Assembly (NCBI GenBank): GCA_041395325.1
Contig: JAWLAT010000009.1
Location: forward strand, 115,395-179,394
Source of the DNA: JAWLAT01 sp041395325
GTDB lineage: Bacteria; Pseudomonadota; Gammaproteobacteria; Xanthomonadales; SZUA-5
Length of the DNA stretch: 64,000 nucleotides
Reading direction: 5' to 3'
In this document: positions 1-9,001 of the stretch, piece after piece
Numbering within the stretch: position 1 is the stretch's first letter
Layout: each line of letters begins with the position of its first letter
Position numbers and translations under genes: made by a program
The notes under the pieces: model-generated
Seen by the model: only the letters and a program-made list of their open reading frames with translations
Databases searched by the model: none
What the model was told of the DNA's origin: nothing

Positions 1-1
1 T

Positions 2-1186
2 TACCTGCCACTGGTGGCGGCCATCGGCTACGCCACCTCGATCATTCAGGTGTTCTCGCTGGGCCCCTTCTTCGCGCCGATTCAGGCCGAGTTCGACTGG
101 TCGCGAGCGCAGGTCTCGCTGGGCGTCAGCATTGCCTCGTTCATCAGCTCCGCCTGCTGCATTCCGGTCGGCATGGCGGTCGACCGCTACGGTCCGCGAC
201 CGATCGCGCTGACCGGCGTGCTGCTGATCACCGCGGCCTACGCGCTGCTGGGCACGGCCACCGGCACGATGTGGAACTGGGTGCTGCTGTGGGTGATCGT
301 CGCCATCGGCACGCTCGGCGTACAGACCACGGTCTGGACCAGCGCGGTGGCCAGTCGCTTCGAAGCCTCGCGCGGGCTGGCGCTGGCGATCACCCTTTCG
401 GGCGCGTCGGCGGCCGCGGCAGTGTTTCCGTTGATCGCCTCGGCGCTGATCGAGCGCTACGGCTGGCGGATGGCCTTCTTCAGCTTCGGCGGCTTCTGGG
501 CGGCGCTGGTCTTCCCGATCGTGCTGCTCGGCTTTCGCGGGGCGCGCGATGGTCGACGTGGCGAAGACGCGCCGGTGTTGCACGGCATCAGCTTCGCCGA
601 GGGGCTGCGCATGCCGGCGCTGTACAAGCTGCTGCTGGCCAGCTGCCTGATCACCTTCACCGTGCTGGGCATGCTGGTGCATTACGTGCCGATCCTCACC
701 GATGCCGGTACCGAGCCGGTGGCCGCTGCCGCCATCGCTGCGCTGATCGGCGTGTTCTCGGTCATCGGCCGCATCGCCACCGGCTTTCTGCTCGATCATC
801 TACCTGGCCATCTGCTGGGCGCGGCCGCCTGCATTTTCCCGGTGATTGCCAGCGTGGCGCTGCTGTTCGGTGGATCCGATCCCACCAGTCAGTCGATCGC
901 GGCGGCCTGCATTGGCCTGACCCTGGGTTCGGAGGTCGATGTGGTGGCCTATCTGGCTTCGCGCCACTTTGGTCTGCGCAGCTTCGGTGCGCTCTACGGC
1001 GCACTGGTGATGGCGCTGGGCATGGGCACGGCCTTCGGGCCGCTGGCCGCCGGCGCCGTTTTCGACAGTTTCGGCAGCTATCGGGAGTTCCTGATTGGTG
1101 GCGCCGTGCTGATGTCGATTGCCTCGATCTCGATGCTCAGCCTGGGTCGACCGCCGCTACAGACACACACGGGGGGCGGTCACTGA
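2..1186 (+). CDS. MFS transporter, 5' end outside the window
   Basis: The frame is open from the left edge (it reads YLPLVAAIGYATS from base 2), so the true start lies upstream and the GTG at 14 is probably an internal valine. The product is a chain of hydrophobic segments with the major facilitator loop motif G-x-x-x-D-R-Y-G-P-R between the second and third visible helices, and a weaker related loop (GRIATGFLLDHLPG) in the second half. About 395 residues are visible, close to a full 12-helix carrier. It belongs to the inner membrane. The substrate cannot be read from sequence; monocarboxylate or organic-acid carriers are the likeliest relatives. It precedes a CoA-transferase gene by 37 bases on the same strand, which suggests it imports the acid that the cluster activates and degrades. 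Confidence 0.85.
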   Translation, partial: YLPLVAAIGYATSIIQVFSLGPFFAPIQAEFDWSRAQVSLGVSIASFISSACCIPVGMAVDRYGPRPIALTGVLLITAAYALLGTATGTMWNWVLLWVIVAIGTLGVQTTVWTSAVASRFEASRGLALAITLSGASAAAAVFPLIASALIERYGWRMAFFSFGGFWAALVFPIVLLGFRGARDGRRGEDAPVLHGISFAEGLRMPALYKLLLASCLITFTVLGMLVHYVPILTDAGTEPVAAAAIAALIGVFSVIGRIATGFLLDHLPGHLLGAAACIFPVIASVALLFGGSDPTSQSIAAACIGLTLGSEVDVVAYLASRHFGLRSFGALYGALVMALGMGTAFGPLAAGAVFDSFGSYREFLIGGAVLMSIASISMLSLGRPPLQTHTGGGH

Positions 1187-1223
1187 TGCGTCCAGCCAAG
1201 GCGATAGCCCAACAGTCCCGACG

Positions 1224-2465
1224 ATGAGCGCGGCCGCGTCGGACAGCGAGACTGCACGGCCGGCCAGCGGACCGCTGCTGGGCGTTCGCGTCATCGATCT
1301 GACGGCCACGCTGATGGGGCCCTATTGCACCCAGTTGCTGGCCGACATGGGCGCGGATGTGATCAAGGTGGAACCGCCGCAGGGCGATACCACCCGCTAT
1401 CTGCAGCAGGGTCATCGACCCGGCATGTCGGAGATGTTCACCAATCTGGCGCGCGGCAAACGCAGCATCGTGCTGGATCTGAAGCAGCCCGAAGCGCTGG
1501 CCGTGCTGGAACGACTGCTGGCTGGCGCCGATGTCTGCCTGCATTCGATGCGCCATCGTGCTGTCGAACGGCTGGGCCTGGCCTACGAGCGGGTGCGGCA
1601 GCTGCGCCCGGACATCATCTACGCCAATCTCTATGGCTATGGCCGATCCGGACCCTACGCCGACTGGCCGGCCTACGATGACACCATTCAAGGCATTGCC
1701 GGCCTGGCTCGGTTGCAGGAGCGCGTGGTCGGCGAACCGCGCTACGTGCCCACCGTGATGGCCGACAAGATTGCCGGCATGACAGCCGCCTACGCGATCG
1801 CCATGGCGCTGTTCCATCGCCAGCGCACGGGCGAAGGGCAGGAGCTGGAAATCGCCATGTTCGAGACGATGGTGTCCTTCCTGATGGTCGAGCACATCGG
1901 TGGCGCCCTGTACGACCCGCCGCAGGGCGAAACCCTGTACCAGCGCGCCATCGCACCGCATCGCCGACCCTATGCGACGCTGGATGGGTATCTGTCGGTG
2001 CTGATCTACAACGATCGGCAATGGCAGCGCTTCGTCGCGCTGGCCGGTCATCCGCCGGCGCTGTGCGATCCGCGCTTTGCCGATCTGGCCTCGCGCTCGC
2101 GTCATGTCGACGAGATGTACCAGCACCTGGCCGAGGTGTTGGCCACGCGCAGCACGGCCGACTGGCTGGAAGCGCTGCAGCAGGCCGGCATTCCCGCGGT
2201 GCCGCTGCGCAGTCTGCAGGAGCTGACCGAGGATCCGCATCTGCTGCAGACCGGCTTCTTCCAGTCGCAGCAGACCAAGGAAGGCCGGCTGCGCTTTCCC
2301 GGCATTCCGACGCGCTTCTCGCGCACGCCCGGGCGCATCCGCGAGGCGGCGCCGCGCTTGGGTGAACACACCCGGGCCGTGCTGGCGGAGGCCGGCTGCA
2401 GCGCCGAGCAGATCGATCAGTTGCTGCGCAACGGCGGTGCCGCCGAGGCGCTGGACAGCGACTGA
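1224..2465 (+). CDS. Family III CoA-transferase (CaiB/BaiF type)
   Basis: The product of 413 residues opens with the family signature LLGVRVIDLTATLMGPYCTQ followed by L-x-D-M-G-A-D-V-I-K-V-E, typical of formyl-CoA and carnitine CoA-transferases. The aspartate in VMADKIAGM (about residue 180) is at the position of the catalytic Asp of the family, which forms the acyl-anhydride intermediate. These cytosolic dimers move CoA between an acyl-CoA donor and a carboxylic acid. The ATG at 1224 was chosen because the conserved N-terminal motif begins about 20 residues after it; the longer reading starts inside the upstream transporter gene and adds unconserved residues. The ribosome binding site is weak. 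The gene ends four bases before the convergent NMO-like gene. Its role is probably substrate activation for the neighbouring beta-oxidation-type genes. Confidence 0.85.
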   Translation: MSAAASDSETARPASGPLLGVRVIDLTATLMGPYCTQLLADMGADVIKVEPPQGDTTRYLQQGHRPGMSEMFTNLARGKRSIVLDLKQPEALAVLERLLAGADVCLHSMRHRAVERLGLAYERVRQLRPDIIYANLYGYGRSGPYADWPAYDDTIQGIAGLARLQERVVGEPRYVPTVMADKIAGMTAAYAIAMALFHRQRTGEGQELEIAMFETMVSFLMVEHIGGALYDPPQGETLYQRAIAPHRRPYATLDGYLSVLIYNDRQWQRFVALAGHPPALCDPRFADLASRSRHVDEMYQHLAEVLATRSTADWLEALQQAGIPAVPLRSLQELTEDPHLLQTGFFQSQQTKEGRLRFPGIPTRFSRTPGRIREAAPRLGEHTRAVLAEAGCSAEQIDQLLRNGGAAEALDSD

Positions 2466-2469
2466 GGGC

Positions 2470-3447
2470 TCAGCGGCGCAGCGCGGGCAGGTCGGTGCCG
2501 AGCAGGCGCTCGGCCTGCTGCATGACGCGCTCGACCAGTTCGGCGACGCTGGGGATGTCGTGGATCAGGCCCATCGACTGGCCGGCCCAGAGCAGCCCGG
2601 CATCCAGATCGCCACTTTCCAGCAGGGACCGCCCCTTGGCGCCGCGCACCAGCGGGGCGACGTCCTCGAAGCGTGCCTCGGGCTGACGCAGGATGTCGAC
2701 CACCTGATCGGAGACGCTGGTCTTGCCGACCCGCGCGGTGTTGTGCAGCGAGCGGAAGATCAGGTTGGTGTGGCGTTCGTCGTGATCGACCAGATACTGC
2801 TTGACGCGCTCATGGATCGGCGCCTCGCGAGTGGCACAGAAACGCGTACCCAGGTTAATGCCCTCGGCACCCAGCGCCAGTGCGGCGACCAGACCACGGC
2901 CATCGGCAAAGCCGCCGGAGGCGATCACCGGGATCTGCACGCGGTCGACCGCGGCAGGAATCAGCACCAGTCCGGGCACATCGTCTTCGCCCGGGTGGCC
3001 GGCGCACTCGAAGCCATCGATGGAGATCACGTCCACGCCCGCGCGCTCGGCCGACAGGGCGTGGCGCACCGAGGTGCATTTGTGGATCACCGTGAGGCCG
3101 TGCGCCTTGAAATGGGCCAGATGCTCCTGCGGCTTGGAGCCGGCCGTTTCGACGATACGCACACCCGACTCGATGATCGCCGCCCGGTACTCGGCGTAGG
3201 GCGGCGGGGTGATCGACGGCAGGATGGTCAGGTTGACGCCGAAGGGCCGGTCGGTCATCTCGCGGCAGCGGCGGATTTCTGCCGCCAGCGCCTCGGGGCT
3301 GGGCTGAGTCAGCGCGGTGAGCACGCCCAGGGCGCCCGCATTGGCCACGGCGGCCACCAGTTCGGCCCGACCTACCCATTGCATGCCACCCTGCATCAGC
3401 GGGTGCTCGACGCCGACCAGGCGGGTGAATCGCGTGCTGATGCCCAT
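2470..3447 (-). CDS. Nitronate monooxygenase-family FMN oxidoreductase, possibly IpdC-like
   Basis: The product of 325 residues is a TIM-barrel flavoprotein. It starts TRFTRLVGVEHPLMQGGMQW (the usual P-x-x-Q-G-G-M opening) and has the phosphate-binding region ASGGFADGRGLVAALALGAE-G near residue 180. The histidine in ECAGHPGED sits where family members place the active-site His. The start at 3447 gives the usual N-terminus; a longer reading would overlap the thiolase gene. The gene lies one base downstream of the thiolase stop, so the two are almost certainly co-transcribed. Family members oxidise nitronates, but in actinobacterial steroid-degradation clusters a homologue (IpdC) acts on a CoA-thioester during C/D-ring breakdown and sits near a thiolase. 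That assignment is an inference from context. Confidence 0.8.
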   Translation of the reverse strand: MGISTRFTRLVGVEHPLMQGGMQWVGRAELVAAVANAGALGVLTALTQPSPEALAAEIRRCREMTDRPFGVNLTILPSITPPPYAEYRAAIIESGVRIVETAGSKPQEHLAHFKAHGLTVIHKCTSVRHALSAERAGVDVISIDGFECAGHPGEDDVPGLVLIPAAVDRVQIPVIASGGFADGRGLVAALALGAEGINLGTRFCATREAPIHERVKQYLVDHDERHTNLIFRSLHNTARVGKTSVSDQVVDILRQPEARFEDVAPLVRGAKGRSLLESGDLDAGLLWAGQSMGLIHDIPSVAELVERVMQQAERLLGTDLPALRR

Positions 3448-3448
3448 C

Positions 3449-4606
3449 TCAGAGCGCCTCAATGATCGTGACATTGGCCAGACCGCCGCCTTCGCACATG
3501 GCTTGCAGCCCCAGCTTGAGCTGGCGGGCCCGCAGCGCGTGGACCAGCGTGCTCATCAGTTTGGCGCCGGTGGCGCCGAGCGGATGGCCCAGGGCGATGG
3601 CGCCGCCGTTGACGTTGAGACGCTCCGGGTCGGCGCCGGTGGCACGCAGCCAGGCCAGCGGCACCGAGGCGAAGGCCTCGTTGACCTCGAACAGATCGAT
3701 GTCATCGATGTGCAGCCCGGCGCGCGCCAGCGCCTGCTCGGTGGCGGCGATCGGGGTTTCCAGCATGATCACCGGGTCGCCACCGCAGACCGTCAGCTGG
3801 CGCACCTTGGCCAGTGGGGTCAGGTCGTGCTGCCGCAGTGCGCGTTCACTGGCGACCAGCAGGCCGGCTGCGCCATCGCAGATCTGGCTGGAGCTGGCCG
3901 CGCTCAGGCGCCCGTCGGGGAGGAAGCTGCGGACCCCGGCAATGGCCTCCAGTGAGGCATCGAAGCGAATGCCCTCGTCGACCTTGTGTTCGCCCTGGTC
4001 ATCGGCAATCGGCAGGATCTCGCGGGCGAAGGCCTGGGCCTCGACGGCGGCGATCGCGCGGCGGTGACTGAGCAGCGAATAGGCGTCGAGCTGATCGCGG
4101 TCGAGCTCGTACTTGTGCGCCAGCATCTCCGCGCCGGTGAACTGGCTGAAGGCCTCCACGCCATAGCGTTGCAGGATCTGCGCACTCCAGGGCCCGCCCA
4201 TGCCGGCGTCGGTGGCCAGCCGCGTCGGCGAGCCGATCGGCACCCGCGACATGCTCTCCACGCCTGCCGCAATGACCAGCTCCTGGGTGCCGGACAGCAC
4301 CGCCTGGGCGGCGAAATGCAGCGACTGCTGCGAGGAGCCGCACTGCCGGTCGATGGTCACCGCGGGCACCGTTTCGGGCAGCGACGAGGCAAGGACCGCG
4401 CTGCGCCCGATGTGGAAGCTCTGTTCGCCGACCTGACTGACGCAACCGACGATCACATCGTCGATGGCACCGGGATCCACGGCCGTACGCTGCACCAGCG
4501 CATCGAGCACCCTGGCCAGCAGATCGGCCGGATGCCAGGACGACAAGCGGCCATTGCGGCGCCCGCCCGCGGTTCGCAACGCCTCAACGATGTAAGCCTC
4601 GGCCAT
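3449..4606 (-). CDS. Thiolase (acetyl-CoA acyltransferase)
   Basis: A 385-residue product with all thiolase landmarks: the nucleophilic cysteine in VTIDRQCGSSQQSLHFAAQ (about residue 88), the NEAFA motif, the G-H-P-L-G-A-T-G-A motif with the catalytic histidine, and the C-terminal C-E-G-G-G loop with the second cysteine. It catalyses thiolytic cleavage of a 3-oxoacyl-CoA in the cytosol. The start at 4606 (MAEAYIVEALRTA) matches the usual thiolase N-terminus; the longer reading adds 11 residues. It is the first gene of a two-gene unit with the NMO-like gene. The unusual SSQQSLHFA after the active cysteine places it among FadA5/FadA6-like rather than housekeeping thiolases, which is consistent with a cyclic or branched substrate. 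The exact substrate is unknown. Confidence 0.9.
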   Translation of the reverse strand: MAEAYIVEALRTAGGRRNGRLSSWHPADLLARVLDALVQRTAVDPGAIDDVIVGCVSQVGEQSFHIGRSAVLASSLPETVPAVTIDRQCGSSQQSLHFAAQAVLSGTQELVIAAGVESMSRVPIGSPTRLATDAGMGGPWSAQILQRYGVEAFSQFTGAEMLAHKYELDRDQLDAYSLLSHRRAIAAVEAQAFAREILPIADDQGEHKVDEGIRFDASLEAIAGVRSFLPDGRLSAASSSQICDGAAGLLVASERALRQHDLTPLAKVRQLTVCGGDPVIMLETPIAATEQALARAGLHIDDIDLFEVNEAFASVPLAWLRATGADPERLNVNGGAIALGHPLGATGAKLMSTLVHALRARQLKLGLQAMCEGGGLANVTIIEAL

Positions 4607-4860
4607 CCTGATCGATTCCTGCATGTGCACTGGGAACACGTTAGCAGCGCCGCACGCGGCCTGCCTTGATGTGCCGCGACAGCCCGTTTTCTGCTGGCGT
4701 CAGCAGCGTCTCGCTCGTGCCTGCGTGCGTCGCGCGGTGCCTGCGGGCCGTCGCGCGCGGTCAAGCCCTGGCGCGCGGGCTGGTGGCAACGTCTGAATCT
4801 GGATTGGCACGCCAGCGGTTGGCGTCTTGGCCAGCGCCGGCAGCAGGGGAGCGGATCGGC

Positions 4861-5661
4861 ATGAGCGATGAACTGCAGTTCGAACTCAGCGACGGCGTGG
4901 CCACGCTGGTGCTCAACCGCCCACACGAAGGCAACGCGCTGACGCCGACGTTGCTGGTCGCGCTGGAACAGGCCTGGCAGCGGGTCGAAAGCGATCCGGC
5001 CATCCGGGTTGCCATCCTGACCGGACAGGGCGAGCGACACTTCTGCACCGGCGCCTCGGTGAGCACGCTGGCGGTGGGGCAGGGCAGTCTGCACAACGCG
5101 CCCAACGCTGCCGTCAACCGCTTCTCGCCGCGGATGTGCCGGGTCAGCAAGCCGGTGATCTGTGCGGTCAACGGACTGGTCAATGGCGGCGGCCTGCACT
5201 TCGTCGCCGACTGCGACATCGTCATCGCCTGTCGCCAGGCGCAGTTCATGGACTCCCACGTCAGTGTCGGTCAGGTGTCCGGGCTGGAGTCGATCGGCAT
5301 CGCGCGCCGGGCTGGCCTCGGCGCGGCGCTGTTGCTGGGCCTGGCCGGCCGCGGTTATAGGATGCCGGCCGAACGGGCCTACCAGCTGGGCATGGTCGAT
5401 CTGCTGGAGGACGACGCCGCAGCCACGCTGGCCCGCGCGATCGAGCTGGCGCGAGCGATCTGCACCAACTCGCCGCAGGCGATGGCGCTGACCAAGCGGG
5501 CCATCTGGTCGTCGACCGAGCTGTGCGATCCGGCCGCGCCGGACCATGGCTGGGAGCTGCTGAAGTCGCACTGGGCCCATCCGGACTTCGAGGAGGGCCC
5601 ACGCGCCTTCGCCGAGCGCCGACCCGCGAACTGGAATCCCGACCCGAACGCGAGACGCTAG
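4861..5661 (+). CDS. Enoyl-CoA hydratase/isomerase family protein
   Basis: A 266-residue crotonase-fold protein. The start at 4861 has an AGGGGAG ribosome site nine bases upstream and gives the expected opening (F-E-L-S-D-G-V-A-T-L-V-L-N-R-P). The oxyanion-hole segments are present: ILTGQGERHFCTGAS (about residues 50-65) and AVNGLVNGGGLHFVADCDIV (about residues 103-120). The usual catalytic glutamates of crotonase are not obvious in the following helix (SHVSVGQVSGLESIG), so it may be an isomerase, a hydrolase or another crotonase-superfamily enzyme instead of a simple hydratase. The gene is divergent from the thiolase and convergent with the acyl-CoA dehydrogenase operon. It presumably acts on a CoA-thioester intermediate of the same pathway. 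Confidence 0.85.
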   Translation: MSDELQFELSDGVATLVLNRPHEGNALTPTLLVALEQAWQRVESDPAIRVAILTGQGERHFCTGASVSTLAVGQGSLHNAPNAAVNRFSPRMCRVSKPVICAVNGLVNGGGLHFVADCDIVIACRQAQFMDSHVSVGQVSGLESIGIARRAGLGAALLLGLAGRGYRMPAERAYQLGMVDLLEDDAAATLARAIELARAICTNSPQAMALTKRAIWSSTELCDPAAPDHGWELLKSHWAHPDFEEGPRAFAERRPANWNPDPNARR

Positions 5662-5784
5662 GCGTTCGCGGCAGGCCATCCGACTGACTCGAGATCCGCA
5701 ACCGCCGTTGCCAGACCACGCTTCGTGAGATTGGCGGCCTGCGCCACGTCGGTCCCGCACGCACGCCGCTGAGTGGGAGGGGCC

Positions 5785-6921
5785 TCAGCGACGCGCGCGC
5801 GGTTCCTTCGGCAAACCCAGGACGCGCTCGGCAATGATGTTGCGTTGAATCTCGGCGGTGCCACCGGCGATGGTCTCGGTGAAGGCGTGCAGATACTCGT
5901 AGCCCCAGCCATGCAGGCCCAGCACTTCCGGCGCTGCGATGCCATAGAGGTCGATGGCGGCACTGGTGGCGCGTTGCGCCAGTTCGGCGAAGCTCAACCG
6001 CAGCATGGAGCCGCTTGCATCCGGCACGCCACGGTCACAGTCCAGCGCAAAGCGATAGTTCATCGCCAGAATGGCCGCTGCTTCGGCGCGCAAGCCGACC
6101 AGATGGGCGCGCAACTGATGGCGCTCGCGGCTGCAATCCGCACACAGCGTTTCGATCCGCGCGACCAGTTCGATCAACAGGGGCAGGGTGGCGGTGCCGC
6201 GTTCGAAACTGAGCGTGGACATGGCCGTCGCCCAGCCGTTGTGGAGGCCGCCAACCACGTGGTCCAGCGGCACTCGGACGCTGTCGTAGAAGACTTCGCA
6301 AAAACTCTGGGCGCCGGCCAGATTGCGGATCGGCCGCACGGTGACGCCGTCGGCGCGCATCGGCAGGATCACCCAGGACAGCCCGGCGTGACCGCTGGAG
6401 TCAGGGTCGGTCCGCACCAGCACTTCCTGCCAGTCGGCGATGTCGGCATAGCTGGACCAGAGTTTCTGGCCGTCGATGATCAGGCTGTCGCCATCGACCC
6501 GACCGCGGGTGCGCACGCCGGCCAGATCCGAACCGGCGCCGGGCTCGGAAAAGCCCTGACACCACAACACCTCGCCGGCGATGATCGGCGGCAGGTGGGT
6601 GGCCTGTTGCTCGGGCGTGCCGCAGGCGAACAGCGTCGGACCGGCATGATTGAGGCCGACAAACAGCGGTCCCAGCGGTGACGGCGCTTGTGCGCGGGCA
6701 CATTCCTCGAACCAGATGATCTGTTCCTGGATCGAGAGTGCCTGTCCGCCGACCGCCTTGGGCCAGGCCAGACCGGCCCAGCCACCAGCGACCTGGGTGC
6801 GCTGCCAGGCCAGCGCGAAGTCGCGGGCGGCCTTGCCGTCACGTGGTGCCGGCTCGTTGGGAACGTGGTCGGCCAGCCACGCTCGGGCGGACTGGCGAAA
6901 TTGATCGGCCGAGAGAGTCAT
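5785..6921 (-). CDS. Acyl-CoA dehydrogenase family protein
   Basis: The product has 378 residues with the complete three-domain acyl-CoA dehydrogenase layout: an N-terminal helical domain, the middle beta-domain with WCQGFSEPGAGSDLAGVRTR (FAD and substrate binding, about residues 120-140) and SSYADIADW, and a C-terminal helical domain ending ETIAGGTAEIQRNIIAERVL. The position that carries the catalytic Glu in medium-chain enzymes (Y-E-G-T) reads A-G-G-T, so the base must come from elsewhere or from a partner subunit. The ATG overlaps the stop of the upstream gene by four bases (ATGA, 6918-6921), which points to translational coupling. It is the last gene of the three-gene dehydrogenase operon. 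The reaction would be alpha,beta-desaturation of an acyl-CoA with FAD. Confidence 0.88.
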   Translation of the reverse strand: MTLSADQFRQSARAWLADHVPNEPAPRDGKAARDFALAWQRTQVAGGWAGLAWPKAVGGQALSIQEQIIWFEECARAQAPSPLGPLFVGLNHAGPTLFACGTPEQQATHLPPIIAGEVLWCQGFSEPGAGSDLAGVRTRGRVDGDSLIIDGQKLWSSYADIADWQEVLVRTDPDSSGHAGLSWVILPMRADGVTVRPIRNLAGAQSFCEVFYDSVRVPLDHVVGGLHNGWATAMSTLSFERGTATLPLLIELVARIETLCADCSRERHQLRAHLVGLRAEAAAILAMNYRFALDCDRGVPDASGSMLRLSFAELAQRATSAAIDLYGIAAPEVLGLHGWGYEYLHAFTETIAGGTAEIQRNIIAERVLGLPKEPRARR

Positions 6922-7838
6922 GCGCAGGTCTCCGGCCAGGCCGCTTCGGCCGCTGCGCGGGCCTGCTGGCTGGCGCCGCCCAGTTCACCGACCAGTGCGC
7001 GTAGGCGATAGGTCCAGCGATGCAGCGGATACTCCAGCGTCAACCCCATCGCGCCGGAGAACTGGTGCAGGTCGTAAGTCAGCGCATTGCTGCGGGACTG
7101 GGCGAAGGTCGCGGCCAGACTGGCGTCCAGTTCGTTGTCCGACCAGCAGGCGCGCAGGGCCAGCCACTTGCACGATTCCACCGGTTCGGCCGCCATGGCC
7201 AATCGATGCTGGATGGCCTGAAAGGCCCCCAGTGGGCGACCAAAGGCCTGTCGGGTACGGACATGCTCAAGCACCAGTGCCAGCGCCGCGGCCATGCAGC
7301 CAGCCGCCTCCACCGCCAGCGCCATCCGCCAACGACGGCGGAGCACTTGCGGATCGATCTCCGCCAGCACGGTCGGTTGCGCCGATCCCTGCAAACGGCC
7401 GTAGGGGTAGGCGAACAAGGTGTCCCCTGGCACGACTCGTTCCGGATCCACCGCCAGCGCCAACGCACGGTCACCCTGATCGACCAGCAGCACCTGCGCC
7501 TGTGGCAGAAAGCGCGCCGGCTTCTGCCAGCTGTCGCTGACCAGGGCCAGCGGTCGCAGCTCGGCCGGCAATCCCAGTGCGGGCGCAATCAACGCTGTAG
7601 CGGCGGCTTCCACCACCTGGGGTGCGCGGGCGATGCGTTCGACGATCAGCCCCGCGTCGAGCGTGCCAAAGCCGTCCTCGCGGGCAATGCTCAGATAGCC
7701 AGCGTCGGCCAGCCGCTGCTCCAAGGCCTCGCTGTAGGGTGGCGACAGTGGGTCAGTCGCGCCCTCTACGGGCTGCTGCAGCAGACCTTCCAGGCCATCG
7801 AGAATGGCCTGTTGCTCATCGCTCAATGCGAAATTCAT
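6918..7838 (-). CDS. Short acyl-CoA dehydrogenase-like subunit
   Basis: A product of 306 residues, shorter than a standard acyl-CoA dehydrogenase (about 380). The N-terminal half is poorly conserved, while the C-terminal helical domain is clear (RTRQAFGRPLGAFQAIQHRL at about residues 190-210, the FAD-contacting region). The middle beta-domain signature with W-x-x-x-x-x-T-E-P is absent. Such reduced proteins are typical of the non-catalytic or FAD-sharing partner in heteromeric alpha2beta2 dehydrogenases known from steroid side-chain and ring degradation. It is coupled by ATGA overlaps at both ends (7835-7838 and 6918-6921), so it is made together with both flanking full-length dehydrogenases; the 7835-9001 product is the probable partner. 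The start at 7838 (MNFALSDEQQAILDGL) is the usual family N-terminus. Confidence 0.8.
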   Translation of the reverse strand: MNFALSDEQQAILDGLEGLLQQPVEGATDPLSPPYSEALEQRLADAGYLSIAREDGFGTLDAGLIVERIARAPQVVEAAATALIAPALGLPAELRPLALVSDSWQKPARFLPQAQVLLVDQGDRALALAVDPERVVPGDTLFAYPYGRLQGSAQPTVLAEIDPQVLRRRWRMALAVEAAGCMAAALALVLEHVRTRQAFGRPLGAFQAIQHRLAMAAEPVESCKWLALRACWSDNELDASLAATFAQSRSNALTYDLHQFSGAMGLTLEYPLHRWTYRLRALVGELGGASQQARAAAEAAWPETCA

Positions 7839-9001
7839 GCGCGGCCTCCCTCGCCGGGCAGTTCCAGCCAGCGGCGCGCAGTCAGATTCAGCTGGATCTC
7901 GGCTGCGCCCGAGGCGATGCCGGCGGCGATGGCGCGCTGGTGATGCGCCTGCTGCACCGGATCGGCGCCCAACAGGCCTTCCGGCAGGAACTCGGTGAGA
8001 AACTCGCTGACGCCATTGTCGGCCAGCACCACGGCCCAGCGGGCCACGCTGGTCAACGCGCTGGGCGGCAGGCCGCGCGCCTTGCCATCGACGATCTGGT
8101 AGACCAGCAGGCGGGCGGCCTCGCACAGCATCAGCGCCTGACCGGCGCGGGCACGGATGACCGCATCCTGCCAGCGCCCATCGGCCTGGAGTTTGGCGAC
8201 GGCGCGGTCCAGTACCCGCCGCGAGAACTCGTAGCGAGCCACGCCGACGCGCTCGTGCTGCAGCGCGTAGGTGATGATTTCCCAGGCCTGACCTTCGGCG
8301 CCCAGCCGGTTCTCGCTGGCCACGAAGACGTTGTCGAAAAAGACCTCGTGAATGTCGCCTTCGCCGATCAAGGCCGGGATCTGCTTGACCTGAATGCCGT
8401 CGGCGGCCATGTCGGCCAGCAGGATCACGATGCCGGCCTTGCCGCTGGCGCCGCCCTCATCGAGCGGGACCCGCGCCAGCAGGAAGCAGTGATCGGCATG
8501 ACCGGCGTAGGAGGTCCAGACCTTGGCGCCGGACACGCGATAGCCCCCTTCGACCGGCACGGCACGGGTGCGCAGCGCGGCCAGGTCCGATCCGGCCGAG
8601 GGCTCGGAAAAACCCTGGCACCAGATCGCCTGGCCCTGGCGGATCGGCGGCAGATAGCGCGCCTGCTGATCCGCCGTGCCATAGCGCATCAGCACCGGGC
8701 CGATCCAACTGACGTTCATGTACTGCGGCCCGCGGGGCTCGCCCGCGGCCCACATCTCCTCGCCGAGGATGAACTGCTGCCAGACCGGCGCGTTTTCGCC
8801 GCCGTGTTCAGCGGGCCAATGGGGCACCAGCAGTCCCTCGTCCTGCAGGGCGGCACAGAAATGACGCGAATAGTCGGTCTGCAGATCACTGCCTGGACCA
8901 TGCACCGACAGCGACTCCCAGTCGGCCGGCAGCAGCCGCTCCAGGGTGGCGCGCACGCGCTCCCGGTGCGCCTGCTCCTCAGCTGTCCATCCGAATTCCA
9001 C
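7835..9001 (-). CDS. Acyl-CoA dehydrogenase family protein, first gene of operon
   Basis: The product has 388 residues when started at the GTG at 9001, which has a GGGGAG ribosome site ten bases upstream and gives the common opening V/M-E-F-G-W-T-A-E-E-Q. An alternative GTG at 9043 adds 14 residues without a good ribosome site. The middle-domain signature IWCQGFSEPSAGSDLAALRT (about residue 130) and VWTSYAGHADHC are present; the C-terminus ends GIASGAAEIQLNLTARRWL, with A-S-G-A where the medium-chain catalytic Glu would be. It is coupled downstream to the short subunit by an ATGA overlap and is likely its partner in a heterotetramer. Expected activity: FAD-dependent desaturation of an unusual acyl-CoA. 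Confidence 0.88.
   Translation of the reverse strand: MEFGWTAEEQAHRERVRATLERLLPADWESLSVHGPGSDLQTDYSRHFCAALQDEGLLVPHWPAEHGGENAPVWQQFILGEEMWAAGEPRGPQYMNVSWIGPVLMRYGTADQQARYLPPIRQGQAIWCQGFSEPSAGSDLAALRTRAVPVEGGYRVSGAKVWTSYAGHADHCFLLARVPLDEGGASGKAGIVILLADMAADGIQVKQIPALIGEGDIHEVFFDNVFVASENRLGAEGQAWEIITYALQHERVGVARYEFSRRVLDRAVAKLQADGRWQDAVIRARAGQALMLCEAARLLVYQIVDGKARGLPPSALTSVARWAVVLADNGVSEFLTEFLPEGLLGADPVQQAHHQRAIAAGIASGAAEIQLNLTARRWLELPGEGGRA

Noticed and set aside
5768..5791. Intrinsic terminator between the convergent hydratase and dehydrogenase genes (CGCTGAG/CTCAGCG)
   Set aside because: The stem is only seven pairs, overlaps the last codons of the dehydrogenase gene, and has no T-run on either strand.
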